Counted from the first letter of the stretch, positions 1 through 9,068 are shown. The stretch: DNA of 64,000 nt from Paenibacillus ihbetae (GCF_002741055.1 NZ_CP016809.1:5930501-5994500); one strand, 5' to 3'. The notes: a model not told the origin generated them from the letters alone. Made by a program: numbers and translations.

Positions 1-10
1 TGAGGGAATA

Positions 11-1090
11 TTGAAGGCGGATGACGGGATGGAAGTCGATTGGAAGAAGGATCGGATCTTGTCCGATTCGAATATTCCTTACTTTTCGATTCCATATGGC
101 GACCTGTGGCGCGAGGTGATCGTTCACGAGCTGATGAAGGAAACAGAAGGACTCGGACTTGCCCTCCCGCTTCTGGACTATTGGCCTCGCGGGATCGAGC
201 AGGTTGCGATGATCTCCCATGACAGCGACTTCAATTCCGAAGAGGCTGCAAGAACGACGCTGGAGCTTCTCAAGGAATGCGGCGTCCGCTCCACTTGGTG
301 CATGATCGAACCCGGATATTCCAGGGAAACGTACGATATGATCACCGCTGCGGGGCATGAGCTGGCATTTCACTTCAATGCGCTTGAAGCGGAGGGCGGC
401 ATATGGTCCCAGGATGAATTTGCCCGCCAGCTGCAGCATTTACGGCAGGCAAGCGGAGCGGATATCGTATCGAATAAGAACCATTACACCCGCTTTGAAG
501 GCTGGGGAGAATTGTACCGTTGGTGCGAAGCGGAGGGGATCCAGGCGGATCAAACCCGCGGTCCTAGCAAAAAGGGAAATGTCGGTTTCCCGTTCGGCAC
601 GGCGCACCCGTACTATCCGATCGCATGGGCTGGAGAACGCAACCGGCTGTATGATGTACTGCAGATCGGATTTTTGACGCAGGATCTGGAGCATCCGATG
701 CTTCCGGACATGTCGGTCATTGGGCCGTTCCTTCAAGCTGTCAAAGGCGTACGCGGCGTTGCACACTTTCTGTTTCACCAGCAGCATATCCACCATATCG
801 ATGGTGTGAGGGAAGCCTTTCGGGCGGTTGTCAGTCAAGCGAAGAGTCTGGGATATACGTTCTGGACCTGTGCGGAAATCACAAGCTGGGAGCAAGCCAG
901 ACGGAAGGTGAGACTATCTGTGGATGCAAGCGGAGCCTTGGAGGCCGGCCATTTGCCGGAAGGAGCCGTCATCCGATATTACCAACATCCACATGCAGAT
1001 GTAGAAGAAGAATCGAAGCGCGATCGCTACGGGCTCCCATGCCCGGAATGGAGCGGAATGATCAAGGGCGCTGCCGAGCGGACGCGGTAA
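11..1090 (+). CDS. NodB-like polysaccharide deacetylase family protein
   Basis: A 359-residue protein with a divergent NodB (carbohydrate esterase 4) fold. The H70-D71-S72-D73 stretch stands where the family has its metal-binding TFDD motif, and G115-H116-E117 with H121 resembles the second, His-containing motif. Family members remove N- or O-acetyl groups from polysaccharides; the substrate here is unknown. There is no signal peptide, so it probably acts in the cytoplasm on an intermediate rather than on the wall. The chosen start is TTG with GAGGG just upstream, but the frame stays open to base 2, so the true start could lie outside the window. The first three bases, TGA, may be the stop of an upstream gene. 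It is first of four closely packed genes. Confidence 0.7.
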   Translation: MKADDGMEVDWKKDRILSDSNIPYFSIPYGDLWREVIVHELMKETEGLGLALPLLDYWPRGIEQVAMISHDSDFNSEEAARTTLELLKECGVRSTWCMIEPGYSRETYDMITAAGHELAFHFNALEAEGGIWSQDEFARQLQHLRQASGADIVSNKNHYTRFEGWGELYRWCEAEGIQADQTRGPSKKGNVGFPFGTAHPYYPIAWAGERNRLYDVLQIGFLTQDLEHPMLPDMSVIGPFLQAVKGVRGVAHFLFHQQHIHHIDGVREAFRAVVSQAKSLGYTFWTCAEITSWEQARRKVRLSVDASGALEAGHLPEGAVIRYYQHPHADVEEESKRDRYGLPCPEWSGMIKGAAERTR

Positions 1091-1107
1091 AGGGAGGGAA
1101 GGACAGC

Positions 1108-2370
1108 ATGGAACCACTGGCACTAGACGGGGGGCCGAAAACCAAATCCACGCCGTTTGCCTCGGGCAAGCGATTTGGTGCGGAGGAAGCAGAGCAGCTC
1201 CTTGAGGCTCTTGAGCAAAATACGTTATTTTATCATTTCGGCCACAAGGTCAAACAGTTTCTGACGGATTTCAATCAATTGTATGGAGTCAAGTACAGCG
1301 TTGCGACTTCATCCGGAACGGCGGCACTGCATGTTGCGCTTGGAGCGGCCGGCATCTCGGTAGGCGATGAAGTGATCACAAGCCCGATCACGGATCAAGG
1401 CAGCTTGATCGGCATCCTGTATCAGAACGCGATCCCGGTGTTTGCCGATTTGGAGCCGCACACCTACAATCTGGATCCGAAATCGGTGGAGTTGCGGATC
1501 ACGCCGCGGACGAAGGCGATCCTGGTCGTTCATCTTGCAGGCAATCCGTGCGATATGGACCCAATCATGGAGATTGCCGAGCGATACGGTCTGAAGGTGA
1601 TTGAAGACTGCGCCCAGGCCTATTTGACGAAATATAAGGGACGGCTGGCGGGAACCATCGGCGATTACGGCTGTTTCAGCACCAATGACTTCAAGCATAT
1701 TTCAACCGGCGATGGAGGCATTGTGGTTGTAAATTCAGGGAATGAAGCGGATTATGAGACCACGCATGCCTTTGCGGACAAGAACTATCGCCGACTCGGC
1801 ACTCAGCTTGACCGGGGAACGAAGTACATTGCACCGAATTACCGGATGACCGAGCTTCAAGGGGCTGTCGGGATCGCCCAAGTCCGCAAGCTTCCGTGGA
1901 TTTGCGAACGGCGGAAGGTGATGGGAGACCGCTTGAATCAAGTGCTGGCCACCGCGCCGGGAATACGTATTCCCGAGGTTCGGCCGGATGACGAATGCAC
2001 GTATTGGTTTTATATGTTTCGACTGGAGCTGAACGAGCTGTCCTGCACGAGAGAGCAATTTTGCAAGGCGCTGGAAGCGGAAGGCATTCCGAACCGGGCA
2101 GGCTATATTCCGCAGGTGTGCTATATGCAGCCGCTCTTTCAGAATCGGCAAGCTTATCTGGGGAGCAGCTTCCCGTTTGATCTAACGGAAACTTCCTATG
2201 AACAGGGCCTGTGCCCCGTTGCAGAGAGTACTCTGGAGACAGCGGTGCAAATTCCGATCAGTGAGTTTTATTCGGATGAGGATATCCGCGACATCGGGCT
2301 GGCCGTCTTAAAGGTCGCGAGCGCATACAGCATGCAGAGTAAGGGACGGGTCAGCCATGTTAAAGAGTAG
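1108..2370 (+). CDS. DegT/DnrJ/EryC1/StrS-type PLP aminotransferase
   Basis: A 420-residue fold-type I PLP enzyme of the sugar aminotransferase family. It shows the cofactor phosphate-binding SSGTAALH stretch near residue 70, the conserved Asp of VIEDCAQAY, and the Schiff-base lysine K196 in DFKHISTGDGG. Relatives move an amino group from glutamate or glutamine onto a keto-sugar, or act as 3-keto-sugar dehydratases. The ATG at 1108 is preceded by AGGGAGGGAAGG and is preferred over the longer frame from 1039, which overlaps the previous gene. The 3' end overlaps the next gene by 14 bases, which implies coupled translation. It probably modifies a sugar handled by the neighbouring deacetylase and hydrolase; the substrate cannot be read from sequence. 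Confidence 0.85.
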   Translation: MEPLALDGGPKTKSTPFASGKRFGAEEAEQLLEALEQNTLFYHFGHKVKQFLTDFNQLYGVKYSVATSSGTAALHVALGAAGISVGDEVITSPITDQGSLIGILYQNAIPVFADLEPHTYNLDPKSVELRITPRTKAILVVHLAGNPCDMDPIMEIAERYGLKVIEDCAQAYLTKYKGRLAGTIGDYGCFSTNDFKHISTGDGGIVVVNSGNEADYETTHAFADKNYRRLGTQLDRGTKYIAPNYRMTELQGAVGIAQVRKLPWICERRKVMGDRLNQVLATAPGIRIPEVRPDDECTYWFYMFRLELNELSCTREQFCKALEAEGIPNRAGYIPQVCYMQPLFQNRQAYLGSSFPFDLTETSYEQGLCPVAESTLETAVQIPISEFYSDEDIRDIGLAVLKVASAYSMQSKGRVSHVKE

Positions 2371-4270
2371 TGAGCATTCAGAGACGAAGCCCTTTGAGTC
2401 CCTCGGCTACCCGGTCCGCGCCGACGAAACTCGGTCGGCTGCGGTATGCAGAAACGTAAGCGGAGAAGAGCGCATCGTCATTGCCGCAAGAGGCTACTTA
2501 CTCATCGTGGATCCGGATAACGGCAGCTGCCGCCAGCTGCCTTTTCCCGACTTATGCCGGGAGTATCCTTTTGCGGCAATGAGCACGAGGAGCGGCTTGT
2601 TATGTACGGGAGCCGGAACGTGCTTGTATGTGCTTGACCCCTTCAAGGCCGAATACATAGCACGGTTTGAAGTCCCGCCAGGTGAGGAGCACGCGGGTTT
2701 TGCATTCGCGGAAGATGAACGCGGGACAGTCTATGCCACGACGTATCCGGGCAGCTATTTGCTAAGCATGGATGCTGCGATGCAGGAATGCCGGGTTGTT
2801 ACCCGGCTTGATTCCGATCGGACATATGCGATGACGCTGGCTGCCGGAAGCGATGGATGGATCTATGCGGGACTGGGCACATCCTCTCCAGCGGTTGCAG
2901 CCGTTCATGTGGACAGCAGCGAAGTGAAGACAATTACGGTGAACGGGAACGCGGCCCCGGGCAGTGCACAGATACACCGGGGGCAAGACGGAAGGGTGTA
3001 TGCCCGGATTCCGAATTCTTCACATCCGTCGGCTGCCGCCGCAGAGAATTGGTACATCATCGAGAACGGCCAAGAACGTCCAATTCCTGAAGCTTCGGTA
3101 TCTCCTTCGCTGTATCGCGGGGAAGGTTACCGAAAGCTTCATCAGGACCTCAGCAATGGCCGGAGCCTGCTGTCCTGGGAGCTGTCTGAGATGCGAATCT
3201 CCATTCAGCACGCGGATGGCACGCGATCGGAAATCCCGCTGCATCATGAAGGCAATGCCGCGGAGCTGTCGCCGATCTTCGCCGGACCGGATGGCAATCT
3301 GTACGGCACCTCCAATCATCCGCTGCATTTTTATCGATATGAACCGGACCGCCGCCGAATCATGAAATATGGCTCGGACATGATTCAGAAGGGGGGCGGA
3401 GGCAATATTGCCGCTTACGCTTCCCAAGGCTCCAAAATCATCGGTGCCGCTTATGCCGGCGGCCTGATCCATGTAATGGACACGTCCCGCGATTGGGAGG
3501 GGATTAGACAGCCAGCTTCTCGGGAAACCGATATGGTTTCGCCAAGCTTGAGAAATCCCAGACTGATCTATGCCGACAACCGGGTTCATCGTCCGCGCTG
3601 CGCGGTTTCCTTGAACGATGGCATTCACGTCTTGTACGGCGGCTTTCCTGGTTACGGAGCGGTCGGCGGGGGGCTGGGCATCGTGAACGTGGATGAAGAA
3701 AGCGTCACGATGCTGGGGCATGAGCAAGTGATCCCCGAACAAAGCACGGTGTCGCTAGCCGTTCTCCCTGAAGGCATTGTCATCGGGGGGACCAGCATCG
3801 AGACACCGGGCGGGGGGCACTCCTCGTCCAAGGAAGCGGTACTCTATGCATGGGACTGGGCGTCACGTTCCGTTACCGGATCCTGGGTTCCGATTGCCGG
3901 CGCACGTGAGATTTCGGGATTATGCCCCGGCCATGGGGGAGATGTGTACGGAATCACCTCGGACAGTATCTTGTTCCGTTTCGATGTTAAGCAAGGTAAG
4001 GTTGTCAGCCGGCATGACCTGTCCTCGTGGGGTTCCGTCGTTCGAAACGGAATGATGGCGTCCTCCCGAGACGGCAAGCCGATTGTTATAGGGCTGCTTA
4101 GCCGCAGCCTGTTCATGATTACGGCTGGATTTGACGTTCCTGTTCGGGTCGCGGCGCTGCCCGTGCCGGCTACCTGCGGGCTGGCCCGTATCGGGAACGA
4201 TATTTATTACGCGGCAGGGGCCGAGCTGTGGCGATTCCATTGGGAGGAGGGCGCAAGCCGACATGAATGA
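2357..4270 (+). CDS. Beta-propeller protein of unknown function
   Basis: A 637-residue protein built of repeating strands with WD40/PQQ/Kelch-like phrases such as GYLLIVDPDNG, GTVYATTYPGSYLL, DGWIYAGLG, DGNLYGTSNHPL and GDVYGITSDS, typical of seven- or eight-bladed propellers. No signal peptide or membrane segment is visible, so it is probably cytoplasmic. Propellers of this sort can be scaffolds, lyases (virginiamycin B lyase-like) or sugar-binding proteins; no catalytic set can be recognised here. It begins inside the end of the aminotransferase gene and ends inside the start of the hydrolase gene, so it belongs to the same transcription and translation unit. Confidence 0.7.
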   Translation: MLKSSEHSETKPFESLGYPVRADETRSAAVCRNVSGEERIVIAARGYLLIVDPDNGSCRQLPFPDLCREYPFAAMSTRSGLLCTGAGTCLYVLDPFKAEYIARFEVPPGEEHAGFAFAEDERGTVYATTYPGSYLLSMDAAMQECRVVTRLDSDRTYAMTLAAGSDGWIYAGLGTSSPAVAAVHVDSSEVKTITVNGNAAPGSAQIHRGQDGRVYARIPNSSHPSAAAAENWYIIENGQERPIPEASVSPSLYRGEGYRKLHQDLSNGRSLLSWELSEMRISIQHADGTRSEIPLHHEGNAAELSPIFAGPDGNLYGTSNHPLHFYRYEPDRRRIMKYGSDMIQKGGGGNIAAYASQGSKIIGAAYAGGLIHVMDTSRDWEGIRQPASRETDMVSPSLRNPRLIYADNRVHRPRCAVSLNDGIHVLYGGFPGYGAVGGGLGIVNVDEESVTMLGHEQVIPEQSTVSLAVLPEGIVIGGTSIETPGGGHSSSKEAVLYAWDWASRSVTGSWVPIAGAREISGLCPGHGGDVYGITSDSILFRFDVKQGKVVSRHDLSSWGSVVRNGMMASSRDGKPIVIGLLSRSLFMITAGFDVPVRVAALPVPATCGLARIGNDIYYAAGAELWRFHWEEGASRHE

Positions 4271-5318
4271 AGCTCAGCGATTATCGAATGAAGGGCTTCG
4301 CGATATAAACCGGGTTGCTCCACTGCTGGACACGGGGGAGACGAAATCGGATTGGGAGACTAAGAGGAGGCAAATTCAGTCCGTGTGGATGCACACACTC
4401 GGCGAGGCACCGCTGGAGGATATGTACGACAGCGAAGCGTTAGGTGAGGGCGCATATACGGTACTAAGCGAGAAGCAAGAAGAGGATCACTGCTGTCAGC
4501 ATATCCGGTATGAAACCAAGGACCAGGATCTGGTGCATGCGTACCTTCTGCTTCCCCGCGGCGTGTCCGCTGCCGCCCCGCGGCCGGCCGTGCTGGCACT
4601 GCATCCGACGACCGAAGTCGGGAAGGCGGATGTAGCCCTTGCGTCGGGAAGAGACAATCGCAGATACGGTTTGGAGCTTGCACGCCGTGGCTATATCGTG
4701 CTAGCCCCGGATTCCATTACATTCGGGGAGCGGATCTACGAGGGCGAAGCTCCTTTTCAAACGGCTCCGTTCTATAAACGATTTCCAGCGTGGTCGGCCG
4801 TCGGCAAAATGCTGGCCGATCATATCCGGGGCGTGGACGTACTCACAACCATGAAGCAGGTTCGCTCCGACCGGATCGGAGTTGTTGGCCATTCGCTCGG
4901 CGGATACAACGGCTGGTTTCTGGCAGGCATGGATTCGCGGATCCGGGCAGTTGCATCCAGCTGCGGCTTCTCCCTGTTCCAAGGAGATCCGGATCCGAAC
5001 CGATGGGGGCGGCGGGATTGGTTCTCGCATTTTGCCGGCCTCACCGAGGTGATGAAGCAAGGGGGCCCGCCGTTCGAATGGCATGAGATCGCAGCGCTTG
5101 CCGCTCCTGTACCGATGTTCATGTGGTGCGGCATGAGGGATGCGATCTTTCCGAATTGGCTGGACAACACGCACGGGCTTGCCGAGCTGATGAAGTTATA
5201 CCGCGGTTTGGGCCGCGAGAGCGATTTCGAATGCTGGCTGGGGACGGAAGGTCATGATTTCCCGCCGGATCTACGTGAGAGAGCATACCGTTTTCTTGAC
5301 GCTCATTTGCTGATTTAA
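4263..5318 (+). CDS. Alpha/beta hydrolase (dienelactone hydrolase/acetyl-xylan-esterase-like)
   Basis: A 351-residue serine hydrolase. The nucleophile is S211 in GHSLGG, the likely acid is the Asp of GMRDAIFP, and the likely base is the His of GTEGHDFPP, in the correct order. It most resembles large intracellular alpha/beta hydrolases that act on acylated sugars. The start at 4263 follows GGAGGAGGG and overlaps the preceding stop by eight bases (ATGAATGA); a longer frame from 4131 lies within the propeller gene. No secretion signal is present. With a deacetylase and a sugar aminotransferase in the same operon, removal of an ester group from a sugar is a reasonable but unproved role. Confidence 0.8.
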   Translation: MNEAQRLSNEGLRDINRVAPLLDTGETKSDWETKRRQIQSVWMHTLGEAPLEDMYDSEALGEGAYTVLSEKQEEDHCCQHIRYETKDQDLVHAYLLLPRGVSAAAPRPAVLALHPTTEVGKADVALASGRDNRRYGLELARRGYIVLAPDSITFGERIYEGEAPFQTAPFYKRFPAWSAVGKMLADHIRGVDVLTTMKQVRSDRIGVVGHSLGGYNGWFLAGMDSRIRAVASSCGFSLFQGDPDPNRWGRRDWFSHFAGLTEVMKQGGPPFEWHEIAALAAPVPMFMWCGMRDAIFPNWLDNTHGLAELMKLYRGLGRESDFECWLGTEGHDFPPDLRERAYRFLDAHLLI

Positions 5319-5344
5319 GGAGCTGTCCACCGAAATGACAATGA

Positions 5345-5374
5345 TTGGAATCCTTATCTCATGCATGTTATACT
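5345..5374 (+). promoter_or_regulatory. Promoter of the GntR/solute-binding chimera gene
   Basis: TTGGAA (5345-5350), an 18-base spacer and TATACT (5369-5374) form a housekeeping-type promoter. A TG dinucleotide one base before the -10 makes it an extended -10. It lies in the 89-base gap after the hydrolase gene, so the regulator can be transcribed separately from the upstream operon. Confidence 0.6.
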
Positions 5375-5407
5375 GATATTCATAGACATGTATAGGAGCG
5401 GTATATA

Positions 5408-6847
5408 TTGTTACGTAGAAGAAATGAATTTCATGAACGCTATGAGCGTTTCTTACAGGATCTCAGGAATGAGATCGTAAGCGGGACACTAGCGCCGGGA
5501 GAGTTTATTCTACCGGAGAACACATTGAGCCAGAAGTACGAAATGAGCAGGGTCTCCATTCGCAAAGCGCTTGATGAGCTTGTCCAGGAGGGACTTATCG
5601 AGAAGATTGCCGGCAAGGGCAATCGCGTCAAGCTGCCGGACGAGGACCGAACGCCGATCGTCCTTAAGCTGGCCTGGTTCTCCACATCTTATGAGATTGA
5701 AATCGTGAAACGGATCATTGCATCCTTCGAGAAGAAGTACCCGTTCGTTAAGGTAGAGCTGATGCTGTATTCGGAGGAGAATTATACCCGCACGCTCATT
5801 CATTCAATGGATGAGGAGCAGGGACCGGATGTATTCGTGATGTCCGAGATGCATTCCAGAGAATGGATAGAGAGCCGGCGCACCGAGCTTCTGACCGGCT
5901 ATATCCCCCCTCACCTGCTTGAGGAAGGCGTCAGCTACCCGGAGGTGTTCCCGCTGTTCCAGCAGGGGCAGCAGATGCTTGCTGCACCATTCATCTTCTC
6001 GCCGGTCGTCATTTGCTTTAACCGGTCGATCTTTGAGAAATACGGGATCAAGGAATACCAGCCGCTCGAGAGCTGGGACGATCTGCTCCGCGTGGCGAAG
6101 CTGTGCACGAAAGCGCCGGATGAGGACGGGATGGTGGAGCATTACGGCTTCTGCTTCTCCGCCTCGTCCAACCGCTGGCCCGTCTTCCTGCTCCAGAATA
6201 ATGGACAGATCATGAAGAGCGATCGCAGCCGCAGCACCATGGCGAACGAGAACAACATTCAAGCACTGGAGTATTGCCTGTCCCTGATGTATAAGGAGCA
6301 TGTTTCGCCAATCTACGCGCATGGCAGCAGTCATTTGGCGGAGGGACTCTTCATGAAGGAACGGGTAGCCATGATCATGTCAACCTATTACTTCATGAAC
6401 GAGTTTCGCGATCATTCCATCGCATGGGACGTGATGGAGCTTCCGCGAGGCAAGCAGCCTGCCACGCTGCTGCTCGGCGGGGGGCTTGCGATCAACGCGC
6501 GCAGCAGCCATCGGCAGGTAGCCGAGAAGCTGGTCGATTATATGACGGGCGAAGAGGGGCAACGGCTGATCAAGCAATACGGATGCACGATTCCGGTGCT
6601 TCGATCCGTTGCAGAGGACGATGCATTGCTTGATCCGGCCATCCATCCCGAGCATTACAACTGCTACCTGGATGTGCTGCCGCATGCTTATCCGCTGCAT
6701 ACGCTCCATTTGACCCAGTCCGAAATCGAATTGCTGTTTGATGAGCTGAACCTGCTGTGGGCGGGAATGGAGACGCCTGCGGATACCTGCAGCCGGATGG
6801 AATCCCTGTTTAATGAGCGGCTTGCGGCAGCCGCCATTAAACAATGA
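5408..6847 (+). CDS. GntR-type DNA-binding domain fused to an ABC sugar-binding-protein domain
   Basis: A 479-residue chimera. Residues about 8-76 form a GntR winged helix (ALDELVQEGLIEKIAGKGNRV is characteristic). Residues about 84-479 are a family 1 extracellular solute-binding protein fold, with EIVKRIIASFEKKYPFVKVEL at its start, a WDDLLRVAKLC segment, and a C-terminal GEEGQRLIKQYG helix. There is no signal peptide or lipobox, so the binding domain must work inside the cell, presumably sensing a sugar and changing DNA binding. The start is TTG at 5408 with AGGAGCGG upstream. It lies directly after the four-gene sugar-modifying operon, which is its likely target. Similar fusions are known in paenibacilli but, to my knowledge, are poorly characterised. 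Confidence 0.85.
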   Translation: MLRRRNEFHERYERFLQDLRNEIVSGTLAPGEFILPENTLSQKYEMSRVSIRKALDELVQEGLIEKIAGKGNRVKLPDEDRTPIVLKLAWFSTSYEIEIVKRIIASFEKKYPFVKVELMLYSEENYTRTLIHSMDEEQGPDVFVMSEMHSREWIESRRTELLTGYIPPHLLEEGVSYPEVFPLFQQGQQMLAAPFIFSPVVICFNRSIFEKYGIKEYQPLESWDDLLRVAKLCTKAPDEDGMVEHYGFCFSASSNRWPVFLLQNNGQIMKSDRSRSTMANENNIQALEYCLSLMYKEHVSPIYAHGSSHLAEGLFMKERVAMIMSTYYFMNEFRDHSIAWDVMELPRGKQPATLLLGGGLAINARSSHRQVAEKLVDYMTGEEGQRLIKQYGCTIPVLRSVAEDDALLDPAIHPEHYNCYLDVLPHAYPLHTLHLTQSEIELLFDELNLLWAGMETPADTCSRMESLFNERLAAAAIKQ

Positions 6848-6887
6848 ATCGCCTAGTTACGTCATCAATACGAATTCGATAAGCATG

Positions 6888-6912
6888 GTTTCATTCCGGA
6901 TCGAGCGGGTAT
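6888..6912 (+). promoter_or_regulatory. General-stress (SigB-type) promoter of RNA A
   Basis: GTTTCA (6888-6893), 13 bases, then GGGTAT (6907-6912) is close to the SigB consensus GTTTAA-N12-15-GGGTAT. The expected start lies about 6919-6922, just before the 5' arm of the RNA's closing helix. The homologous RNA at 9768 has the same arrangement with the same 13-base spacer. Confidence 0.6.
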
Positions 6913-6923
6913 ATATATCCTAA

Positions 6924-7141
6924 GTGGGGAGTGGAACTGATCATCACCAGACGGATAACATGACGTATTGTCAGCTAACCGAAAGGATGTTGATACCCAT
7001 GGACAACAGAGCAGGGAATGAGGAAGGCTTCGCCTGATTCGTTCCCAAGGAACACCTTGAGAGGCAATTTTAACATTGCGTGAGATGGAAAACCGCTTCC
7101 CGCTTTACAAAGCTCTGCGAGTGAACTCGCGGAGTTTTTGT
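6924..7141 (+). ncRNA. Candidate structured RNA, copy A, with terminator
   Basis: This fills most of the gap between the chimera gene and hemY. The 5' arm GTGGGGAGTGG (6924-6934) pairs along its full 11 bases with CCGCTTCCCGC (7093-7103), using three G-U pairs. Inside is a two-part hairpin (7014-7046: GGGAA/TTCCC outside, AGGC-TTC-GCCT inside) and a CCGAAAGGA.GTTGAT block shared with copy B. An intrinsic terminator follows (7109-7141; CTCTGCGAG/CTCGCGGAG plus TTTTT). A 12-codon frame (6999-7037) sits behind AAAGGATG but is not conserved in copy B. I cannot assign it to a known RNA family. Confidence 0.6.
7109..7141 (+). terminator. Intrinsic terminator of RNA A
   Basis: Nine-base stem CTCTGCGAG (7113-7121) with CTCGCGGAG (7126-7134), one mismatch, loop TGAA, then TTTTTG. 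Confidence 0.8.
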
Positions 7142-7228
7142 ATTTTCCGGAGATATAAGGGCATCGGGACCGGCAATCTGTTCACATAATTGAGGGAAAG
7201 GGCGCGGCCCGTCCGATATTTCCTATGT

Positions 7229-7237
7229 TATACTAGT
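7229..7237 (+). promoter_or_regulatory. Extended -10 element upstream of hemY
   Basis: TGTTATACT about 80 bases before the hemY start is an extended -10 (TGnTATACT); no clear -35 is seen. The 7142-7317 interval otherwise shows nothing recognisable. Confidence 0.4.
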
Positions 7238-7317
7238 GAATTGGATACAATGGGAAAGTGGAACAAAAGCAAGACAAGGGGTACGATTTCAACTTTACAT
7301 AGTTCGAGGTGTATTCA

Positions 7318-8718
7318 GTGACAACAACCGTAGTTATAGGCGGAGGAATTACCGGTCTGTCCACATTATATTATTTGAAGAAAAAGCTGCAGCATGCCGA
7401 CCGCGAGATGAAGCTTGTGCTGGTCGAAGCCGGCGATGCGCTGGGGGGCAAAATCCGTACGGTCCATGACGGTGAATTTATTATGGAGACCGGTGCGGAT
7501 TCCATCGTAGCCCGCAAAACCAATGTCGCCCCGCTCCTCGAAGAGCTCGGTTTGACGGATCGAGTGGTATACAATGCCACCGGAACGTCATTTATTTATA
7601 CGAATAAGGGCTTGAAGAAGATCCCGGAAGAAAGTGTGTTCGGCATACCGTTGAGTCTGAAGTCCTTGGCCGAGAGCGAGCTCGTGTCCGCCGAGGGGAA
7701 GGTAGAGGCGCTTAAGGACTATTACGTGCCGAACGAGACCTTCGGCAAGGACGATTCGCTCGGTAAGTTTTTGGAGGCGTTCCTTGGCAAGGAGCTTGTT
7801 CGAAACCAGATCGCTCCGGTGATCTCGGGTGTATATTCCGGAGAGCTGCATGACTTGACGATCGCTTCAACCTTTCCGTATTTGCTGGAATACAAGAATA
7901 CCTATGGAAGCATTATGGGAGGACTGGCAGAAAACCGCCATAAATACTTAGGCTCCGGCAAGAAGTTCCTCTCCTTTAAGAGCGGAGCTTCCGAAATCAT
8001 TGACGCACTGGAAACCCATCTTTCCGATGCGCAAATTCTTAAAGGCGTTAATGCCTCGAAGCTGGAGAGGAATGGGAGCGGTTATACCGTTTCGTTGGGG
8101 GACGGTCAGAGACTGGATGCGGATTACGTTGTCCTGGCTACGCTGGGCTCGTCGGCTAAAGAGCTGCTGCCGGAACCGAAGCTGGCTGGGAATTTCGATC
8201 AATTGCTGACCAAGTCGCTGATTAGCGTTTATCTCGGATTTGATATTCAAGATGATGAGCTTCCTTATGACGGGACGGGTTTTATTACGGCACGGGATAC
8301 GGACCTGAAATGCGATGCATGCACGTGGACGAGCCGGAAATGGGAGCATACCTCCAGCAATAAGCGCCTGCTGATGCGGCTGTTCTATAAGAGCTCCAGT
8401 CTCTATTACGAGCAGCTGATCCGGATGTCGGAGGACGAATTGAAACAGGTCGCGTTAGATGATATCAGGCGGAGTCTAGGGATCAATGCAAGCCCGGTTA
8501 CATGCGAGGTCACCAAATGGCAGGATAATATGCCGAACTATCATTTGAAGCACCGCCATGTGGTCAAGTCGCTGGAGGAAGCGATGGCCCGGTATTACCC
8601 GAATGTGCTCTTGGCCGGATGCTCGTACTACGGCGTCGGCATCTCGGATTGCATCGCAAACGGGGAGCGCACGGCGGGACTTATTATGGAACGGGTGGAA
8701 GACTCGTTGCGAGATTAA
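7318..8718 (+). CDS. hemY: Protoporphyrinogen/coproporphyrinogen oxidase
   Basis: A 466-residue FAD flavoenzyme of the HemY/CgoX type. It oxidises coproporphyrinogen III (or protoporphyrinogen IX) to the porphyrin in late haem synthesis. The N-terminal dinucleotide motif is VVIGGGITGLSTLYYL, followed by LVEAGDALGGKIRTV and GADSIVARK; the C-terminal GCSYYGVGISDCIANGERTA segment closes the FAD site. Length is normal for the family. I chose GTG at 7318, six bases after GAGGTG, rather than the GTG at 7309 that overlaps that ribosome site. It is not beside hemE or hemH, so it appears to be a separately transcribed copy. Confidence 0.93.
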   Translation: MTTTVVIGGGITGLSTLYYLKKKLQHADREMKLVLVEAGDALGGKIRTVHDGEFIMETGADSIVARKTNVAPLLEELGLTDRVVYNATGTSFIYTNKGLKKIPEESVFGIPLSLKSLAESELVSAEGKVEALKDYYVPNETFGKDDSLGKFLEAFLGKELVRNQIAPVISGVYSGELHDLTIASTFPYLLEYKNTYGSIMGGLAENRHKYLGSGKKFLSFKSGASEIIDALETHLSDAQILKGVNASKLERNGSGYTVSLGDGQRLDADYVVLATLGSSAKELLPEPKLAGNFDQLLTKSLISVYLGFDIQDDELPYDGTGFITARDTDLKCDACTWTSRKWEHTSSNKRLLMRLFYKSSSLYYEQLIRMSEDELKQVALDDIRRSLGINASPVTCEVTKWQDNMPNYHLKHRHVVKSLEEAMARYYPNVLLAGCSYYGVGISDCIANGERTAGLIMERVEDSLRD

Positions 8719-8754
8719 ACAGGTTTAAACATAAGCAAGCATCATGCGCCTTCA

Positions 8755-8788
8755 CCCCAGTGAGAATTTGTTCGCTGGGGCTTTTTTA
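8755..8788 (+). terminator. Terminator after hemY
   Basis: CCCCAG (8755-8760) pairs with CTGGGG (8775-8780), followed by CTTTTTT. Confidence 0.85.
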
Positions 8789-8885
8789 TGAAAGTAGAGG
8801 TTGGGTTTGGTTAAAATGAAGGCTTCAGCCTCAACTTCAAATTTATCGTCAGACTAATAATTTCCCCTCATAGCTAACCTTTTGG

Positions 8886-9035
8886 ATGCTGGATACGTTT
8901 ATTACCATAATCGATGAAATCGAACGGTCGGACATCACATTAGCTGATCCGGGGAAGCGTGTACATCGAGCGGATAAAATCTATAATATGGTTAAAGTAA
9001 ATGAAGTCTGGAAAATAGCATCGATACAGAACTAG
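8886..9035 (+). pseudogene. C-terminal remnant of an NTF2/SnoaL-like (DUF4440-type) protein
   Basis: A 49-codon open frame from ATG 8886 to TAG 9035. Its end, YNMVKVNEVWKIASIQN, has the pattern that closes many DUF4440/SnoaL-like proteins (a strand, then GEWKIAS.QN). The frame is closed by a stop at 8871, there is no convincing ribosome site, and the length is about a third of the family norm. I read it as a decayed gene end rather than a working gene. The rest of 8789-9050 shows no other feature. Confidence 0.4.
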
Positions 9036-9068
9036 TTTTGCAGCCTTGCACGAAAGGAAGTGCTTCAA

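Noticed and set aside
3020..3742. 240-codon minus-strand frame inside the beta-propeller gene
   Set aside because: Antisense to a repeat-containing gene in a tight operon; no start signal.
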